Source of the DNA: Ruegeria conchae | GTDB taxonomy: Bacteria > Pseudomonadota > Alphaproteobacteria > Rhodobacterales > Rhodobacteraceae | Assembly: GCF_000192475.1 (NCBI RefSeq) | Contig: NZ_AEYW01000006.1 | Span: 434,001 to 498,000 of the forward strand | Direction: 5' to 3' | Length of the DNA stretch: 64,000 bases | Part shown: positions 38,132 through 48,032 of the stretch, piece after piece | Layout of the letters: every line of letters begins with the position of its first letter | How positions within the stretch are numbered: position 1 is the stretch's first letter | Position numbers and translations under genes: made by a program | The notes under the pieces: model-generated | Databases searched by the model: none | Told to the model about the DNA's origin: nothing | The model's input: only the letters and a program-made list of their open reading frames with translations

Positions 38132-40096
38132 ATGATTACAGAGCTCGGCCATTTCGCACTGATCCTAGCCTTCCTGGTCGCCATTGTTCAGACTGTGGTG
38201 CCTCAGGTCGGGGCTGCCAAACGTTGGAACGGATGGATCGTTTTCGCTGAACCTGCGGCCATTGCGCAGTTTTTGCTGACCGCTTTTTCGTTTGGAGCAT
38301 TGGTCTGGGCCTTCGTGGCGTCCGACTTTTCGTTGCGGATTGTGGTTGAGAACAGCCATTCCGCCAAGCCGATGCTGTACAAGATCAGTGGGACTTGGGG
38401 AAACCACGAGGGCTCGATGCTGCTATGGGTCCTTATCGTCACAATTTTCGGGGCGATGGCTGCGATCTTTGGCGGCGGATTGCCCCCGACGCTCAAAGCA
38501 AGAGTTCTGTCGGTGCAGTCAGCCATCGCTGTTGCGTTTTTCGCATTCATTTTGTTCACGTCTAATCCGTTCGATCGCTTGCCAATTCCACCTTTCGACG
38601 GTCGGGACCTGAACCCACTGTTGCAGGACCCGGGCCTGGCGTTTCACCCACCGTTTCTTTATCTGGGTTATGTTGGCCTGAGCATGGCCTTCAGCTTTGC
38701 TGTCGCGGCCCTGATCGAAGGCCGCGTGGACGCGGCATGGGGCCGTTGGGTGCGACCTTGGACGCTTGCAGCGTGGATTTTCCTGACCATTGGTATCGCA
38801 CTGGGGTCTTGGTGGGCCTACTACGAATTGGGTTGGGGTGGTTTCTGGTTCTGGGATCCGGTCGAAAATGCCAGCTTTATGCCCTGGCTGCTGGCCGCAG
38901 CGCTGCTGCATTCGGCCATCGTTGTCGAAAAGCGCGAGGCGCTAAAAAGCTGGACTATTTTGCTGGCGATCATCGCCTTCGGGTTCTCGCTGATCGGGAC
39001 TTTTATCGTGCGCTCGGGGCTTTTGACCTCGGTCCATGCCTTCGCAAATGATCCCGAACGGGGGGTATTCATCCTGTTCATTCTGGTGATTTTCATCGGC
39101 GGCGCACTGACCCTGTTTGCTGCCCGTGCGCAGGCGATGGAAGCAAAGGGAGTGTTCGGGATGGTCAGCCGGGAAAGCGCGCTGATTCTGAACAATATTC
39201 TGCTGGCAGTCAGTTGTTTCGTCGTGTTCTTTGGTACGCTGTGGCCCATGGTGGCTGAGATGGCATTTGACCGGAAACTCTCGGTCGGAGCGCCATTTTT
39301 TAATGCGGCCTTCACACCATTCATGATTGCCCTGGGGATCGTGCTGCCTGTTGGCGCTATGCTGCCCTGGAAGCGGGGCAGGTTGGGTCGCGCGGCGTGG
39401 TCTCTGCGCTATGCATTCATTCTTGCAGTAGCGTTGGCGATACTGGTCTGGGTGATACAGACAGGGCGCAGCGCTTTAGGGCCTGTTGGTCTGTTCCTAG
39501 GCGCTTGGATTACGTTCGGTGCTCTTGTCGATCTTTGGAGCCGAACAGGCCGCAAAGGCAGCCTTGCACGCCTGTTCCGCCTTCCGGGTGCTGATTGGGG
39601 TAAAGCCGTCGCCCATACTGGCTTGGGTGTCACAATGTTTGCCATCGCGGGACTGACAGCTTGGGAAGTCGAAGATATTCGAGTCGCCCAACCCGGTCAG
39701 CCATTCGAAGTTGGGCAGTTCACTTTGACATTGCAGGATGTGCGCCGGGTCCAGGGACCGAACTATTTCTCGACCATGGCGGATGTGATGGTGGAACAGG
39801 ATGGGCGTTTTGTCACGACGCTTAACCCTGAAAAGCGTGACTACCCCGTGGCGCGCATGCCGACGACAGAAGCCGCGATTGACTATCGTTTCTTGCGTGA
39901 TCTTTATGTTGTGATCGGTGATCAACAGGCGGATGGCGGCTGGGTGATGCGAACCTACATCAAACCTCTCGCCAACTGGATTTGGGGCGGATGTATCTTG
40001 ATGGCTCTGGGAGGTGCGCTCAGCCTTTCGGACCGCCGTTTCCGGGTCGCAGCTGGTGCGCGTAAGACGCCTGCAGGTGGGGTGCCGGCCGAATGA
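38132..40096 (+). CDS. ccmF: Cytochrome c heme lyase subunit CcmF
   Basis: Delivers heme from CcmE to apocytochromes. 654 residues from ATG 38132 (MITELGHFALILAFLVA), about 14 membrane helices, and the tryptophan-rich periplasmic loop WGGFWFWDPVENASFMPWL (WWD domain). Length equals described CcmF proteins, so the in-frame earlier ATG at 38090 is unlikely. Overlaps ccmH by four bases. Confidence 0.95.
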   Translation: MITELGHFALILAFLVAIVQTVVPQVGAAKRWNGWIVFAEPAAIAQFLLTAFSFGALVWAFVASDFSLRIVVENSHSAKPMLYKISGTWGNHEGSMLLWVLIVTIFGAMAAIFGGGLPPTLKARVLSVQSAIAVAFFAFILFTSNPFDRLPIPPFDGRDLNPLLQDPGLAFHPPFLYLGYVGLSMAFSFAVAALIEGRVDAAWGRWVRPWTLAAWIFLTIGIALGSWWAYYELGWGGFWFWDPVENASFMPWLLAAALLHSAIVVEKREALKSWTILLAIIAFGFSLIGTFIVRSGLLTSVHAFANDPERGVFILFILVIFIGGALTLFAARAQAMEAKGVFGMVSRESALILNNILLAVSCFVVFFGTLWPMVAEMAFDRKLSVGAPFFNAAFTPFMIALGIVLPVGAMLPWKRGRLGRAAWSLRYAFILAVALAILVWVIQTGRSALGPVGLFLGAWITFGALVDLWSRTGRKGSLARLFRLPGADWGKAVAHTGLGVTMFAIAGLTAWEVEDIRVAQPGQPFEVGQFTLTLQDVRRVQGPNYFSTMADVMVEQDGRFVTTLNPEKRDYPVARMPTTEAAIDYRFLRDLYVVIGDQQADGGWVMRTYIKPLANWIWGGCILMALGGALSLSDRRFRVAAGARKTPAGGVPAE

Positions 40097-40548
40097 AACG
40101 TTTACTTTTGATAGTGCTGCTGATCGCGTCACCGGTTTTGGCTGTTCAGCCGGACGAGGTTCTGGATGACCCGGCGCTTGAAGCGCGGGCGAGGGATATC
40201 AGCACGGGCTTGCGCTGTCTGGTCTGTCGGAACGAAAGCATTGATGAAAGTAATGCCGAGCTTGCGCGTGATTTGCGCATTCTTCTGCGGGAACGTCTTG
40301 TTGCGGGCGATACGGACCAAGAGGCAGTCGAATTTATCGTTGATCGCTATGGCGAATACGTTCTTCTGAAACCAACCACGACCGGAGCCAATCTGATGCT
40401 TTGGTTGGCGGGCCCGATCATGTTGCTGATCGCGGCGGGCATGGGCTGGAGCTTTTTGCGGAAGCGTTCGCGGCATCAACAAGCGGCGCATTCTGATGCG
40501 CTGACCGATGAAGAACAGGAACGCTTGCGCCAAATCTTGGAAGACTGA
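40093..40548 (+). CDS. ccmH: Cytochrome c maturation protein CcmH
   Basis: 151 residues: signal/anchor at the N-terminus (MKRLLLIVLLIASPVLA), LRCLVCRNESIDES with Cys42 and Cys45 that reduce the apocytochrome heme-binding cysteines, and a C-terminal membrane helix (about 98-117). ATGA overlap with ccmF. ccmI and the ABC export genes ccmABCD are not in the window. Confidence 0.95.
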   Translation: MKRLLLIVLLIASPVLAVQPDEVLDDPALEARARDISTGLRCLVCRNESIDESNAELARDLRILLRERLVAGDTDQEAVEFIVDRYGEYVLLKPTTTGANLMLWLAGPIMLLIAAGMGWSFLRKRSRHQQAAHSDALTDEEQERLRQILED

Positions 40549-40621
40549 CGCGCGGTTCTGCTTTTCCTTTTTCCACATTTGCGTCAGGGTTTTGCGAAAC
40601 ACTGCGCAGGTGAGGATGTAC

Positions 40622-41398
40622 ATGGAATACGAAGCGATCCTTCTGGATATTACCGATGATTTGGCGGTTTTGACATTGAACCGACCAGACAAGATGAATG
40701 CGCTGACGACGCAGATGCGGGCCGAGATCACCTATGCGATGAAAGAAGCGGCTCGCCATGCCAGAGCAATTGTTTTGACAGGGGCTGGGCCTGCGTTCTG
40801 TTCTGGCCAGGATCTAGGGGACGCGTCGAGCACAGGAAAGATCGATCTCGAACGAGCATTACGGGATGAATATGAGCCTATGCTTGAGGCGGTTTACGAC
40901 TGCCCGGTGCCAACGATCGCGGCCGTTAACGGGGCGGCAGCAGGGGCAGGGGCGAATCTCGCACTCTGTGCCGATGTCGTAATCGCAACCGAGAGCGCCT
41001 ATTTCCTGCAGGCCTTTGCTCGGATCGGATTGCTGCCTGATGCTGGTGGAACTTGGTTCATGCCGCGTCAGATGGGATTTGCCAAAGCGATGGGCGCTGC
41101 TTTGTTTGCTGACAAGATCAGCGCGCGTCAGGCGGACGACTGGGGGTTGATCTGGGAAGCAGTCTCTGACGATCAGTTCGACGCGCATTGGCGCGAACGG
41201 GCCACCTATTTGGCTAATGGCCCAACTGCCGGGTTCCGGGCAATCAAACAAGCGATCCGGGGGACCTACGATAGAACATTGCCGAAACAGCTTGCCGCCG
41301 AGGCGCACCTGCAAGGCGAATGCGGTAGAACCCGTGACTTTGCCGAAGGTGTGGTGGCATTTCTGGAAAAACGCTCCCCGAAATTCGAGGGGCGCTGA
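40622..41398 (+). CDS. Enoyl-CoA hydratase/isomerase, PaaG-like
   Basis: 258 residues of the crotonase fold: GAGPAFCSGQDLGDA, then VNGAAAGAGANLALCADV, and LLPDAGGTWFMPR. The SGQDLGD and RDEYEPML stretches are typical of PaaG, an isomerase of phenylacetate breakdown; no paa genes are nearby, so the role is open. ATG 40622 has GAGG six bases upstream. It follows ccmH by 74 bases and converges on bmt. Confidence 0.85.
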   Translation: MEYEAILLDITDDLAVLTLNRPDKMNALTTQMRAEITYAMKEAARHARAIVLTGAGPAFCSGQDLGDASSTGKIDLERALRDEYEPMLEAVYDCPVPTIAAVNGAAAGAGANLALCADVVIATESAYFLQAFARIGLLPDAGGTWFMPRQMGFAKAMGAALFADKISARQADDWGLIWEAVSDDQFDAHWRERATYLANGPTAGFRAIKQAIRGTYDRTLPKQLAAEAHLQGECGRTRDFAEGVVAFLEKRSPKFEGR

Positions 41399-41406
41399 GA
41401 GATCAT

Positions 41407-42420
41407 TCAGGCGCGGCGGCGACGTCGTGTTCGTCGTTCAGGCGCCGCCTCGTCGCCGGTGCCATCTGAGGCTGAGGTAAACGGACCAAGCGCCGATGTA
41501 ATCTGATCCAGGGTCGGTCGATCTCCGCGTTGGCTGCTATCCAGTGCTTCCCGCATCTTGCGCAGATGCGCAGGCATGGTGCCACAGCACCCGCCAATAA
41601 TAGTCGCACCTGCATCTCGGGCCATGACGGCGTATTGGCCCATCAGTTCGGGCGTTCCGTCGTAGTGGATATGTCCGTCCACGTATTTCGGAATGCCCGC
41701 GTTTCCCTTGGAAATCAGCGGACGTTCGCTGCCCTGAGCAGCGAAACCAAGCACCGTACGCAAAATGTCGGACGCACCCGTACCGCAATTGGCCCCAAAG
41801 GCCACAGGGGGATTGGGTAGGGTTTCGACAATCATCGCCAGATCAGAGGATGTAACACCCATCATGGTCCGGCCCGCGGTGTCAAAGCTCATTGTGCCGC
41901 ACCAGGGCATGTCGGCCAGTGCAAAGGCCTCAGCTGCGGCACGGAACTCTTCTGGGGCGCTGATGGTCTCAAGCCACAGAACGTCTGCGCCTCCGGCTTT
42001 CAACGCCTCTGCCTGCTCATGAAACATCTCGACGGCTTCAGCATGCGAAAGGCTGCCAACGGGCTCCATGATTTCACCGGTCGGGCCAACAGAACCTGCC
42101 ACAACAATTGGGCGGCCTGCTTTGTCTGCAACTTCACGACCCAGCTCTGCTCCGATACGGTTCAATTCGGTCACACGGTTCTGGGCATCATGCAGTTTTA
42201 GACGTGCTGAGGTGCCGCCGAATGTGTTGGTGAGAAACAGATCGCTACCAGCATCGACCGAGCCCTGATACAGCGCGCGAATCTTGTCGGGAGCATCGAC
42301 GTTCCACAACTCAGGTGCATCACCAGATTGCAGGCCCATGTTGAACAGGTTCGTGCCCGTCGCACCATCCGCAAGAATGACGTCGACGGTTTCAAGTAGA
42401 GTGCTGAGCGCGTTTGTCAT
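41407..42420 (-). CDS. bmt: Betaine-homocysteine S-methyltransferase
   Basis: 337 residues of the homocysteine S-methyltransferase fold with the zinc cysteines in GANCGTG (about 210) and GGCCGTMP (about 280). It makes methionine from homocysteine with a methyl donor such as glycine betaine or DMSP in marine bacteria. The C-terminal tail ends in RRTRRRRRA, a basic stretch beyond the fold. No operon partner. Confidence 0.9.
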   Translation of the reverse strand: MTNALSTLLETVDVILADGATGTNLFNMGLQSGDAPELWNVDAPDKIRALYQGSVDAGSDLFLTNTFGGTSARLKLHDAQNRVTELNRIGAELGREVADKAGRPIVVAGSVGPTGEIMEPVGSLSHAEAVEMFHEQAEALKAGGADVLWLETISAPEEFRAAAEAFALADMPWCGTMSFDTAGRTMMGVTSSDLAMIVETLPNPPVAFGANCGTGASDILRTVLGFAAQGSERPLISKGNAGIPKYVDGHIHYDGTPELMGQYAVMARDAGATIIGGCCGTMPAHLRKMREALDSSQRGDRPTLDQITSALGPFTSASDGTGDEAAPERRTRRRRRA

Positions 42421-42462
42421 TGAGGTATTCCAAGAATAAGGCCGTGGCCCGTCAAAATATGA

Positions 42463-42491
42463 GACGCCCCGTGTCTCATGACCGGGGCGTC
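42463..42491 (-). terminator. Terminator after the DUF1476 gene
   Basis: GACGCCCC/GGGGCGTC with a 13-base loop, then CTCATATTTT on the minus strand. Confidence 0.7.
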
Positions 42492-42504
42492 AAATCAAAT
42501 TCAT

Positions 42505-42529
42505 AAAACTCATGAAGATCATGAGTTTT
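42505..42529. repeat. Perfect 11-bp hairpin, second terminator-like element
   Basis: AAAACTCATGA/TCATGAGTTTT with a 3-base loop, 14 bases after the DUF1476 stop. With the following stem it makes a double hairpin. Confidence 0.6.
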
Positions 42530-42542
42530 GCATTTTACGCAA

Positions 42543-42863
42543 TCAATCTTCGGCTTCCGCCATAACCTGTTCCTTGGCTTCAACCAGCAGTTCGGCCATT
42601 TTCTCACGAATCTTGGCCTCGTCTGCAAGATCGCCAAGATAGCCTTTAACCGCCTCGACGACATCGTCCTCGCTGACATTCTGCAGATCGGTATGGACCA
42701 GTTCCTGGCCATATTTCCGCGCTTGCTCTACGGTTTCGCCCTTCAGTGTCGATGCCCAGACAGCCATAAACCGGTTACGGCGCATCCGTGCGATGAACTG
42801 CATCTTTTCGTCATGAGCGAATTTGCTTTCAAATGCGGCTTCGCGTTCGTCGAATGTGGTCAT
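42543..42863 (-). CDS. F1-ATPase inhibitor subunit zeta (DUF1476)
   Basis: 106 residues, all helical, starting MTTFDEREAAFESKFAHDEKM, with the family RMRRNRFMAVWASTLKG. This family in Paracoccus is the zeta subunit that blocks ATP hydrolysis by F1. The N-terminal segment fits the inhibitory region. No ATP synthase gene is near. Two hairpins follow the gene. Confidence 0.92.
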   Translation of the reverse strand: MTTFDEREAAFESKFAHDEKMQFIARMRRNRFMAVWASTLKGETVEQARKYGQELVHTDLQNVSEDDVVEAVKGYLGDLADEAKIREKMAELLVEAKEQVMAEAED

Positions 42864-43050
42864 TGGTTGGGGACCCCTTGGCTTGAATTCTCTTTCCTGA
42901 TGATATGACTATACGACGCCTCGGGCGCAAGGTATTTGCGCTGCGTCAAAGCCTCTCGGGGTCGCGAACTTGCGGGAAGGCGGGGCTTGCACTATGAGGG
43001 CGCCAACGTAAGGGGACTCATTCCCTTTCCCCAGCCTGGAAAGGTCGCTC

Positions 43051-43806
43051 ATGGCGCGTCGCAAGAAGATTTACGAAGGTAAAGCCAAAATTCTGTATGA
43101 AGGCCCGGAACCGGGAACCATCGTGCAGTATTTTAAAGACGACGCCACTGCTTTCAACGCCGAGAAAAAAGATGTCATCGACGGCAAGGGTGTTCTGAAC
43201 AATCGTTTGAGTGAATTCTTCATGACTGGTCTGGCCCAGATCGGGGTGCCAACGCACTTCATCCGCCGTCTTAACATGCGCGAACAACTGGTGCGGAATT
43301 GCGAGATCGTGCCGCTGGAAGTCATCGTGCGCAACTATGCCGCCGGAACGATGTCCAAACGTCTTGGTATCGCCGAGGGGACTCAGCTGCCGCGCCCGAT
43401 TGTTGAATACTGCTACAAGGACGATGCGCTGGGTGATCCGCTGGTGACTGAAGAGCACATCGCGGCATTCGGCTGGGCTAGCCAGCAGGACATGGACGAT
43501 ATCCTGAGCCTTGCACTGCGTGTGAATGATTTCATGAGCGGTGTAATGCTGGCTGTCGGCATTCGACTGGTCGATTTCAAGATTGAGATCGGGCGCGTGT
43601 TCGAAGGTGATTTCCAACGCCTGATCATTGCGGACGAGATCAGCCCCGACAGTTGCCGTCTTTGGGATATCGAAACCGGTCAGAAGTTGGACAAGGATGT
43701 GTTCCGCCGCGACTTGGGCAGCCTGACGGATGCCTATTCGGAAGTCGCCCGTCGTCTTGGTGTTCTGCCCAAAAGTAATGTGACCAAGCCAACGCTGATC
43801 AACTGA
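43051..43806 (+). CDS. purC: SAICAR synthase
   Basis: 251 residues, [20 protein letters not shown], with [16 protein letters not shown] and [10 protein letters not shown]: PurC adds aspartate to CAIR in purine synthesis. AAAGG lies six bases before the ATG. First of the purC-purS-purQ group; purL is 17 kb away. Confidence 0.97.
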   Translation: MARRKKIYEGKAKILYEGPEPGTIVQYFKDDATAFNAEKKDVIDGKGVLNNRLSEFFMTGLAQIGVPTHFIRRLNMREQLVRNCEIVPLEVIVRNYAAGTMSKRLGIAEGTQLPRPIVEYCYKDDALGDPLVTEEHIAAFGWASQQDMDDILSLALRVNDFMSGVMLAVGIRLVDFKIEIGRVFEGDFQRLIIADEISPDSCRLWDIETGQKLDKDVFRRDLGSLTDAYSEVARRLGVLPKSNVTKPTLIN

Positions 43807-43906
43807 TCCTGCCCCGGACGGGCAGGGTTGTCCGACACGCCCAAGCGGGGTATCCCGCGCGCAACGAAACGGATCGGAGAGCGGTCCACCAGTGGAGTTT
43901 TCGAAA

Positions 43907-44137
43907 ATGAAGGCACGTGTGCATGTGATGCTCAAGAACGGGGTTCTGGACCCGCAGGGTGAGGCTGTGCGTCACGCATTGGGTGCGATGGGTTTTGATC
44001 AGGTCGAAGGTGTCCGTCAGGGCAAAGTGATCGATTTGGAACTGGCCGACGGCGCGACCGAAGCGGACGTAACTAAAATGTGCGAAAAGCTGTTGGCCAA
44101 CACGGTCATCGAACGCTTCGAGATCGAACTGCTCTGA
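43907..44137 (+). CDS. purS: FGAM synthase subunit PurS
   Basis: 76 residues: [31 protein letters not shown] and [19 protein letters not shown]. PurS bridges PurL and PurQ in the multi-subunit enzyme. ATG 43907 follows GGAG by nine bases; a GTG at 43892 is less likely. Confidence 0.96.
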   Translation: MKARVHVMLKNGVLDPQGEAVRHALGAMGFDQVEGVRQGKVIDLELADGATEADVTKMCEKLLANTVIERFEIELL

Positions 44138-44163
44138 GTTTTTCCGACCTAGGAGGGTCCGCC

Positions 44164-44832
44164 ATGCGCGCAGCCGTCATCGTTTTCCCCGGTTCCAACT
44201 GCGATCGCGATCTCGCTGTCGCCTTCGAACAGGCCGGTTTTTCCGTCGATATGGTCTGGCACAAGGATGCCGCGCTGCCCGAGGGTATCGATATCGTTGG
44301 TGTTCCGGGTGGATTTTCCTACGGCGACTATCTGCGCTGTGGCGCGATTGCGGCACAGTCACCGATTTGCAAAGCGCTGGCTTCGCATACCGAGCGTGGT
44401 GGTTACGCCGTCGGTATCTGCAACGGGTTTCAAGTTTTGACCGAAACCGGAATTCTGCCCGGCGCACTGCTGCGAAATGCTGGTCTGAAATACATCTGCA
44501 AAACTATCGGACTAAAAGTCGAAACCAGCGACAGTGCATTTACCGAAGGGTATAATGCCGGTGATGTGATCGATATCCCGATTGCCCATCATGATGGTAA
44601 CTATTTCGCCGACGACGCGACCATTTCTGAACTTAAGGATCAGGATCGCATTGCCTTCACTTACGCCGAGAATCCCAACGGTTCGCGCGACGATATTGCG
44701 GGCATTTTATCACACAACCGCCGCGTGTTAGGCATGATGCCCCACCCCGAGCGGGCGGCGGATTCAGGCCACGGTGGCACTGATGGAACGGCGCTCTTCC
44801 GCGCATTGGCCGGGGTGTTGGCGCCAGCGTGA
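44164..44832 (+). CDS. purQ: FGAM synthase subunit PurQ
   Basis: 222-residue class I glutamine amidotransferase: [16 protein letters not shown], nucleophile Cys in GICNGFQVL, and PHPERA at the end. Supplies ammonia to PurL. GGAGG precedes ATG 44164; the longer in-frame form runs into purS. Confidence 0.96.
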   Translation: MRAAVIVFPGSNCDRDLAVAFEQAGFSVDMVWHKDAALPEGIDIVGVPGGFSYGDYLRCGAIAAQSPICKALASHTERGGYAVGICNGFQVLTETGILPGALLRNAGLKYICKTIGLKVETSDSAFTEGYNAGDVIDIPIAHHDGNYFADDATISELKDQDRIAFTYAENPNGSRDDIAGILSHNRRVLGMMPHPERAADSGHGGTDGTALFRALAGVLAPA

Positions 44833-44868
44833 CTTGAGGTCATCAGTCGGGACGCGTAGCGTCAGAAC

Positions 44869-46647
44869 ATGACTGCCCAAGATCAATCAGACCGCAACGG
44901 GTTCCTGAACCGACTGCGTGGCTCGCCAATGGGCTGGCGGTTGCGTCTTGCTGTGTTCTTGCTGCTGCTTGTAACGGTCGCCACAGTCTGGATTACCAAC
45001 AGTCTTCTGACCAGCCGTTTCACGGAATCCACCCGCAACCGGGCCGAACTGCGTCTGGCGCTGTATTCCGGTAACTTGCTCAGTGAATTGCGTCGCAATT
45101 CCATCGTTCCGCAACTTCTTTCCAGAGACCCAACGCTGATCTCGGCCTTGCAGTCCAGTGACTATACGCTGTCGACTCAGCGGCTGATCTCTTTTGTAGA
45201 AGAAATCGGAGCGGCGTCGCTGGTTCTGTTGGACGGAGATGGGCTTACGGTGGCGGCAACCGATCGCAATCGATTGGGTGAGGGGCATCGTAGCTCTCCC
45301 TACTTCATTGATGCGATGCGATCGAATGCTACGATATTCTCGGTCATCCCGCGCGAGGCTGGGGGATACAGCTTTGTCTATTCACGCAGAATTGAAGCCA
45401 ATGCAGAGATACTCGGGGTGATTGTGGTCGAGGTCGATTTGCAAAAATTCGAGCGCGCCTGGGCCGGGATTTCTGATGCAGTGATGGTGACAGACAGCAC
45501 CGGTGCGATCATTCTGTCGACTGAACCACAATGGCGTGGCCTGGAAGAAGGAAGCGCTATTCTGCGCCAGCCCCCTCAAAGTGCCATTCAACGTGCGATC
45601 CGCGCGACGGCCGACTGGAATGCGCTGCCGCCGGATGCTTACTTGCAAGGCGAAGCTGTGATGCGAATGGAAACTCGCATACCGTTCCGGGGCTGGCAGA
45701 TGACATCGTTCACCACCTATTCGTCAATCCGGGAACGTGTGAACAGCGTCCTCGCGCTTGAAATCATGGCATTTGCGATTCTTCTGGCGCTGACCTTCTA
45801 TGCTCTCAGTCGCAGGGCCACCTCGCGCATGACTTTGTTCCAGCGAGAGTCGGCGGAGCTTCGCGCATTGAACGCCAGGCTGCAGCGGGAAATCGCTGAG
45901 CGAGAAAGGGTTGAAAAGACGCTGGAAGTTGCTGAGCAAACGCTTGCTCAAAGCTCGAAACTGGCGGCTCTGGGTGAGATGTCGGCAGCGGTGAGCCACG
46001 AGTTGAACCAGCCGCTGGCCGCTATGAAAACCTATCTGGCAGGCGCGCGTTTGCTGTTGCGTCGGAACCGACCCGAAGAAGCTCTGGCAAGTTTTGGTCG
46101 CATTGATGGTTTGATTGAACGGATGGGTGCGATCACGCGCCAGCTAAAGTCGTATGCCCGCAAGGGCGCGGATGCGTTTTCGCCTGTAAATCTAGGCGAA
46201 GCACTGGCATCGAGCCTGTCGATGATGGAGCCGCAGCTCCGTCAAAGGCACGTTAAGATAACCCAGATTTTACCCGAAGTCCCTGTTATAGTGATGGGGG
46301 ATCGGATGCGGATTGAACAGGTTATGGTCAATCTCTTGCGCAATGCGCTGGATGCCACCAAATCTGTAGCTGAACCTGATGTCGAGATTATCCTGGCTGC
46401 AGGAGATACTGCTGTACTGACCGTACGTGATAATGGCCACGGGATCGAAGATATCGAAAATCTGTTTGAGCCGTTTTATACGACCAAACGCCCCGGAGAC
46501 GGTGTTGGTCTGGGGCTTGCCATCTCGTCCGGGATCGTAAACGACCATGGCGGACGTTTGACCGCACGAAACGGCCAACAGGGCGGCGCAGTGTTTGAGA
46601 TGCAATTGCCCATTCTGGGAAGCGACGGCCTTGAGGCCGCGGAATAA
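44869..46647 (+). CDS. dctB: C4-dicarboxylate sensor kinase DctB-like
   Basis: 592 residues. Membrane helices at about 24-46 and 293-312 enclose a periplasmic double-PAS sensing region, then a coiled coil (320-360). The H box is SAAVSHELNQPLAAM with His376; N box EQVMVNLLRNALDA; G boxes DNGHGIEDI and GVGLGLAIS. DctB senses C4-dicarboxylates. Encoded just before its likely partner; no dct transporter gene lies in the window, so the signal is inferred from family resemblance. Confidence 0.88.
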   Translation: MTAQDQSDRNGFLNRLRGSPMGWRLRLAVFLLLLVTVATVWITNSLLTSRFTESTRNRAELRLALYSGNLLSELRRNSIVPQLLSRDPTLISALQSSDYTLSTQRLISFVEEIGAASLVLLDGDGLTVAATDRNRLGEGHRSSPYFIDAMRSNATIFSVIPREAGGYSFVYSRRIEANAEILGVIVVEVDLQKFERAWAGISDAVMVTDSTGAIILSTEPQWRGLEEGSAILRQPPQSAIQRAIRATADWNALPPDAYLQGEAVMRMETRIPFRGWQMTSFTTYSSIRERVNSVLALEIMAFAILLALTFYALSRRATSRMTLFQRESAELRALNARLQREIAERERVEKTLEVAEQTLAQSSKLAALGEMSAAVSHELNQPLAAMKTYLAGARLLLRRNRPEEALASFGRIDGLIERMGAITRQLKSYARKGADAFSPVNLGEALASSLSMMEPQLRQRHVKITQILPEVPVIVMGDRMRIEQVMVNLLRNALDATKSVAEPDVEIILAAGDTAVLTVRDNGHGIEDIENLFEPFYTTKRPGDGVGLGLAISSGIVNDHGGRLTARNGQQGGAVFEMQLPILGSDGLEAAE

Positions 46648-46658
46648 AGGAAGTGACT

Positions 46659-47993
46659 ATGGCACAGGCCATGAAAATCGCCATCGTGGATGATGAACAG
46701 GACATGCGCCAGTCAATTAGCCAGTGGCTGGCTTTGTCGGGGTATGACACGGAAACCTTCGCCAGCGCCGAAGATGCGCTCAAGGTGCTTGGTCCGGAAT
46801 ATCCGGGGATCGTGATCTCTGACATCAAAATGCCGGGTATGGATGGCATTCAGCTTCTAAAGAAATTGATGGGCGCGGATAGCACATTACCGGTGATTAT
46901 GATCACAGGGCACGGCGATGTCCCAATGGCCGTCGAAGCCATGCGGGTGGGTGCTTTTGATTTTCTTGAGAAACCGTTCAATCCTGACAAGATGTCTGAA
47001 CTGGCCAAGAGGGCCAGCAACGCACGACGTTTGACACTGGACAACCGGGCGCTGCGCCGCGAATTGTCGGGTGGCACTCAGATCATGAATAAGCTGATTG
47101 GCGCCAGCCCCGTCATGGAACGCTTGCGCGAGGATATTCTTGATCTGGGGCAGGCCGATGGTCACGTTCTGATTGATGGTGAAACGGGGACCGGGAAGAC
47201 TTTGGTGGCGCATGCCCTGCACGCTGTCGGGAGCCGGGCGGGCAAAAAGTTTGTTCTGGTTTCTTGTGCCGCGTTGGAAGAGGAAGCGTTGTCGAAGCGC
47301 TTGTTTGGCCCGATGCTGCCAGAGGATACTCAGTTGCCTGCCATCGAAGAAGCACGAGGCGGGACATTGGTTTTGGAAGATGTCGAAGCGCTGAGCGATA
47401 CGCTGCAGGCGCGTTTGCTGAGTGTTATGAACGAACAGGGGACGCCTGCGGAAACGCGGATTGTTGCGATCTCGAATCTGCAGGAGGCCGGCAAGACATC
47501 CGAGGATGTTTTGCGGCCTGACCTGTTCTACCGGCTTGCGGCCTTGCGCATCACGATGCCGCCGCTGCGTCAGCGCGGCGAGGATATCCTGACTCTGTTT
47601 ACGCGCTTGAGCGAACAGTTTGCCGAAGAATATGGTTGCGATGCACCCCAGGTCAGCGCACAAGAAGCGGCGCAGCTATTGCAAGCCCCTTGGCCGGGGA
47701 ATGTTCGGCAGTTGATCAATATTGCCGAGCGCGCAGTGCTTCAATCGCGACGCGGGTCAGGGACGATTGCGTCGCTGCTGATGTCAGATCATGAAGAGAT
47801 GCAGCCCGTAATGACCACCGAGGGCAAGCCGCTAAAGGAATATGTTGAAGCTTTCGAACGGATGCTGATCGACAATACGATGCGCCGTCATAAGGGATCG
47901 ATCGCATCCGTGATGGAAGAGCTTTGCCTGCCGCGCCGAACTTTGAATGAAAAGATGGCAAAGTATGGATTGCAGCGCTCGGATTACCTGTAG
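46659..47993 (+). CDS. dctD: DctD-like response regulator without GAFTGA
   Basis: 444 residues: receiver domain with Asp55 (VISDIKMPGMDG), AAA+ domain with Walker A GETGTGKT (173-180) and a Walker B-like GGTLVLEDVEAL, R-finger region, and a Fis-type end (KGSIASVMEELCLPRRTLNEKMAKYGL). Where sigma-54 activators have the GAFTGA loop, this has LFGPMLPEDTQLPAIEEA, so that motif and several residues are absent. ATG 46659 follows AGGAA; the GTG at 46653 is inside the site. Same operon as dctB (11 bases). Confidence 0.88.
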   Translation: MAQAMKIAIVDDEQDMRQSISQWLALSGYDTETFASAEDALKVLGPEYPGIVISDIKMPGMDGIQLLKKLMGADSTLPVIMITGHGDVPMAVEAMRVGAFDFLEKPFNPDKMSELAKRASNARRLTLDNRALRRELSGGTQIMNKLIGASPVMERLREDILDLGQADGHVLIDGETGTGKTLVAHALHAVGSRAGKKFVLVSCAALEEEALSKRLFGPMLPEDTQLPAIEEARGGTLVLEDVEALSDTLQARLLSVMNEQGTPAETRIVAISNLQEAGKTSEDVLRPDLFYRLAALRITMPPLRQRGEDILTLFTRLSEQFAEEYGCDAPQVSAQEAAQLLQAPWPGNVRQLINIAERAVLQSRRGSGTIASLLMSDHEEMQPVMTTEGKPLKEYVEAFERMLIDNTMRRHKGSIASVMEELCLPRRTLNEKMAKYGLQRSDYL

Positions 47994-47999
47994 GCCGGA

Positions 48000-48032
48000 G
48001 AGGGGGCCAGCCCCCTCTTGAGCCTTAGGCTC
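48000..48032 (+). terminator. Hairpin pair after dctD
   Basis: GAGGGGG CCAG CCCCCTC (48000-48017) then GAGCC TTA GGCTC (48020-48032). After them comes CACCCACGAGATATTTTCAGCCAG, split here as a motif resembling an intergenic repeat I recall from Rhodobacteraceae genomes. Confidence 0.6.

Noticed and set aside
43018..43935. 305-residue minus-strand frame over purC
   Set aside because: Shadow of the conserved purC frame; composition without a known fold.
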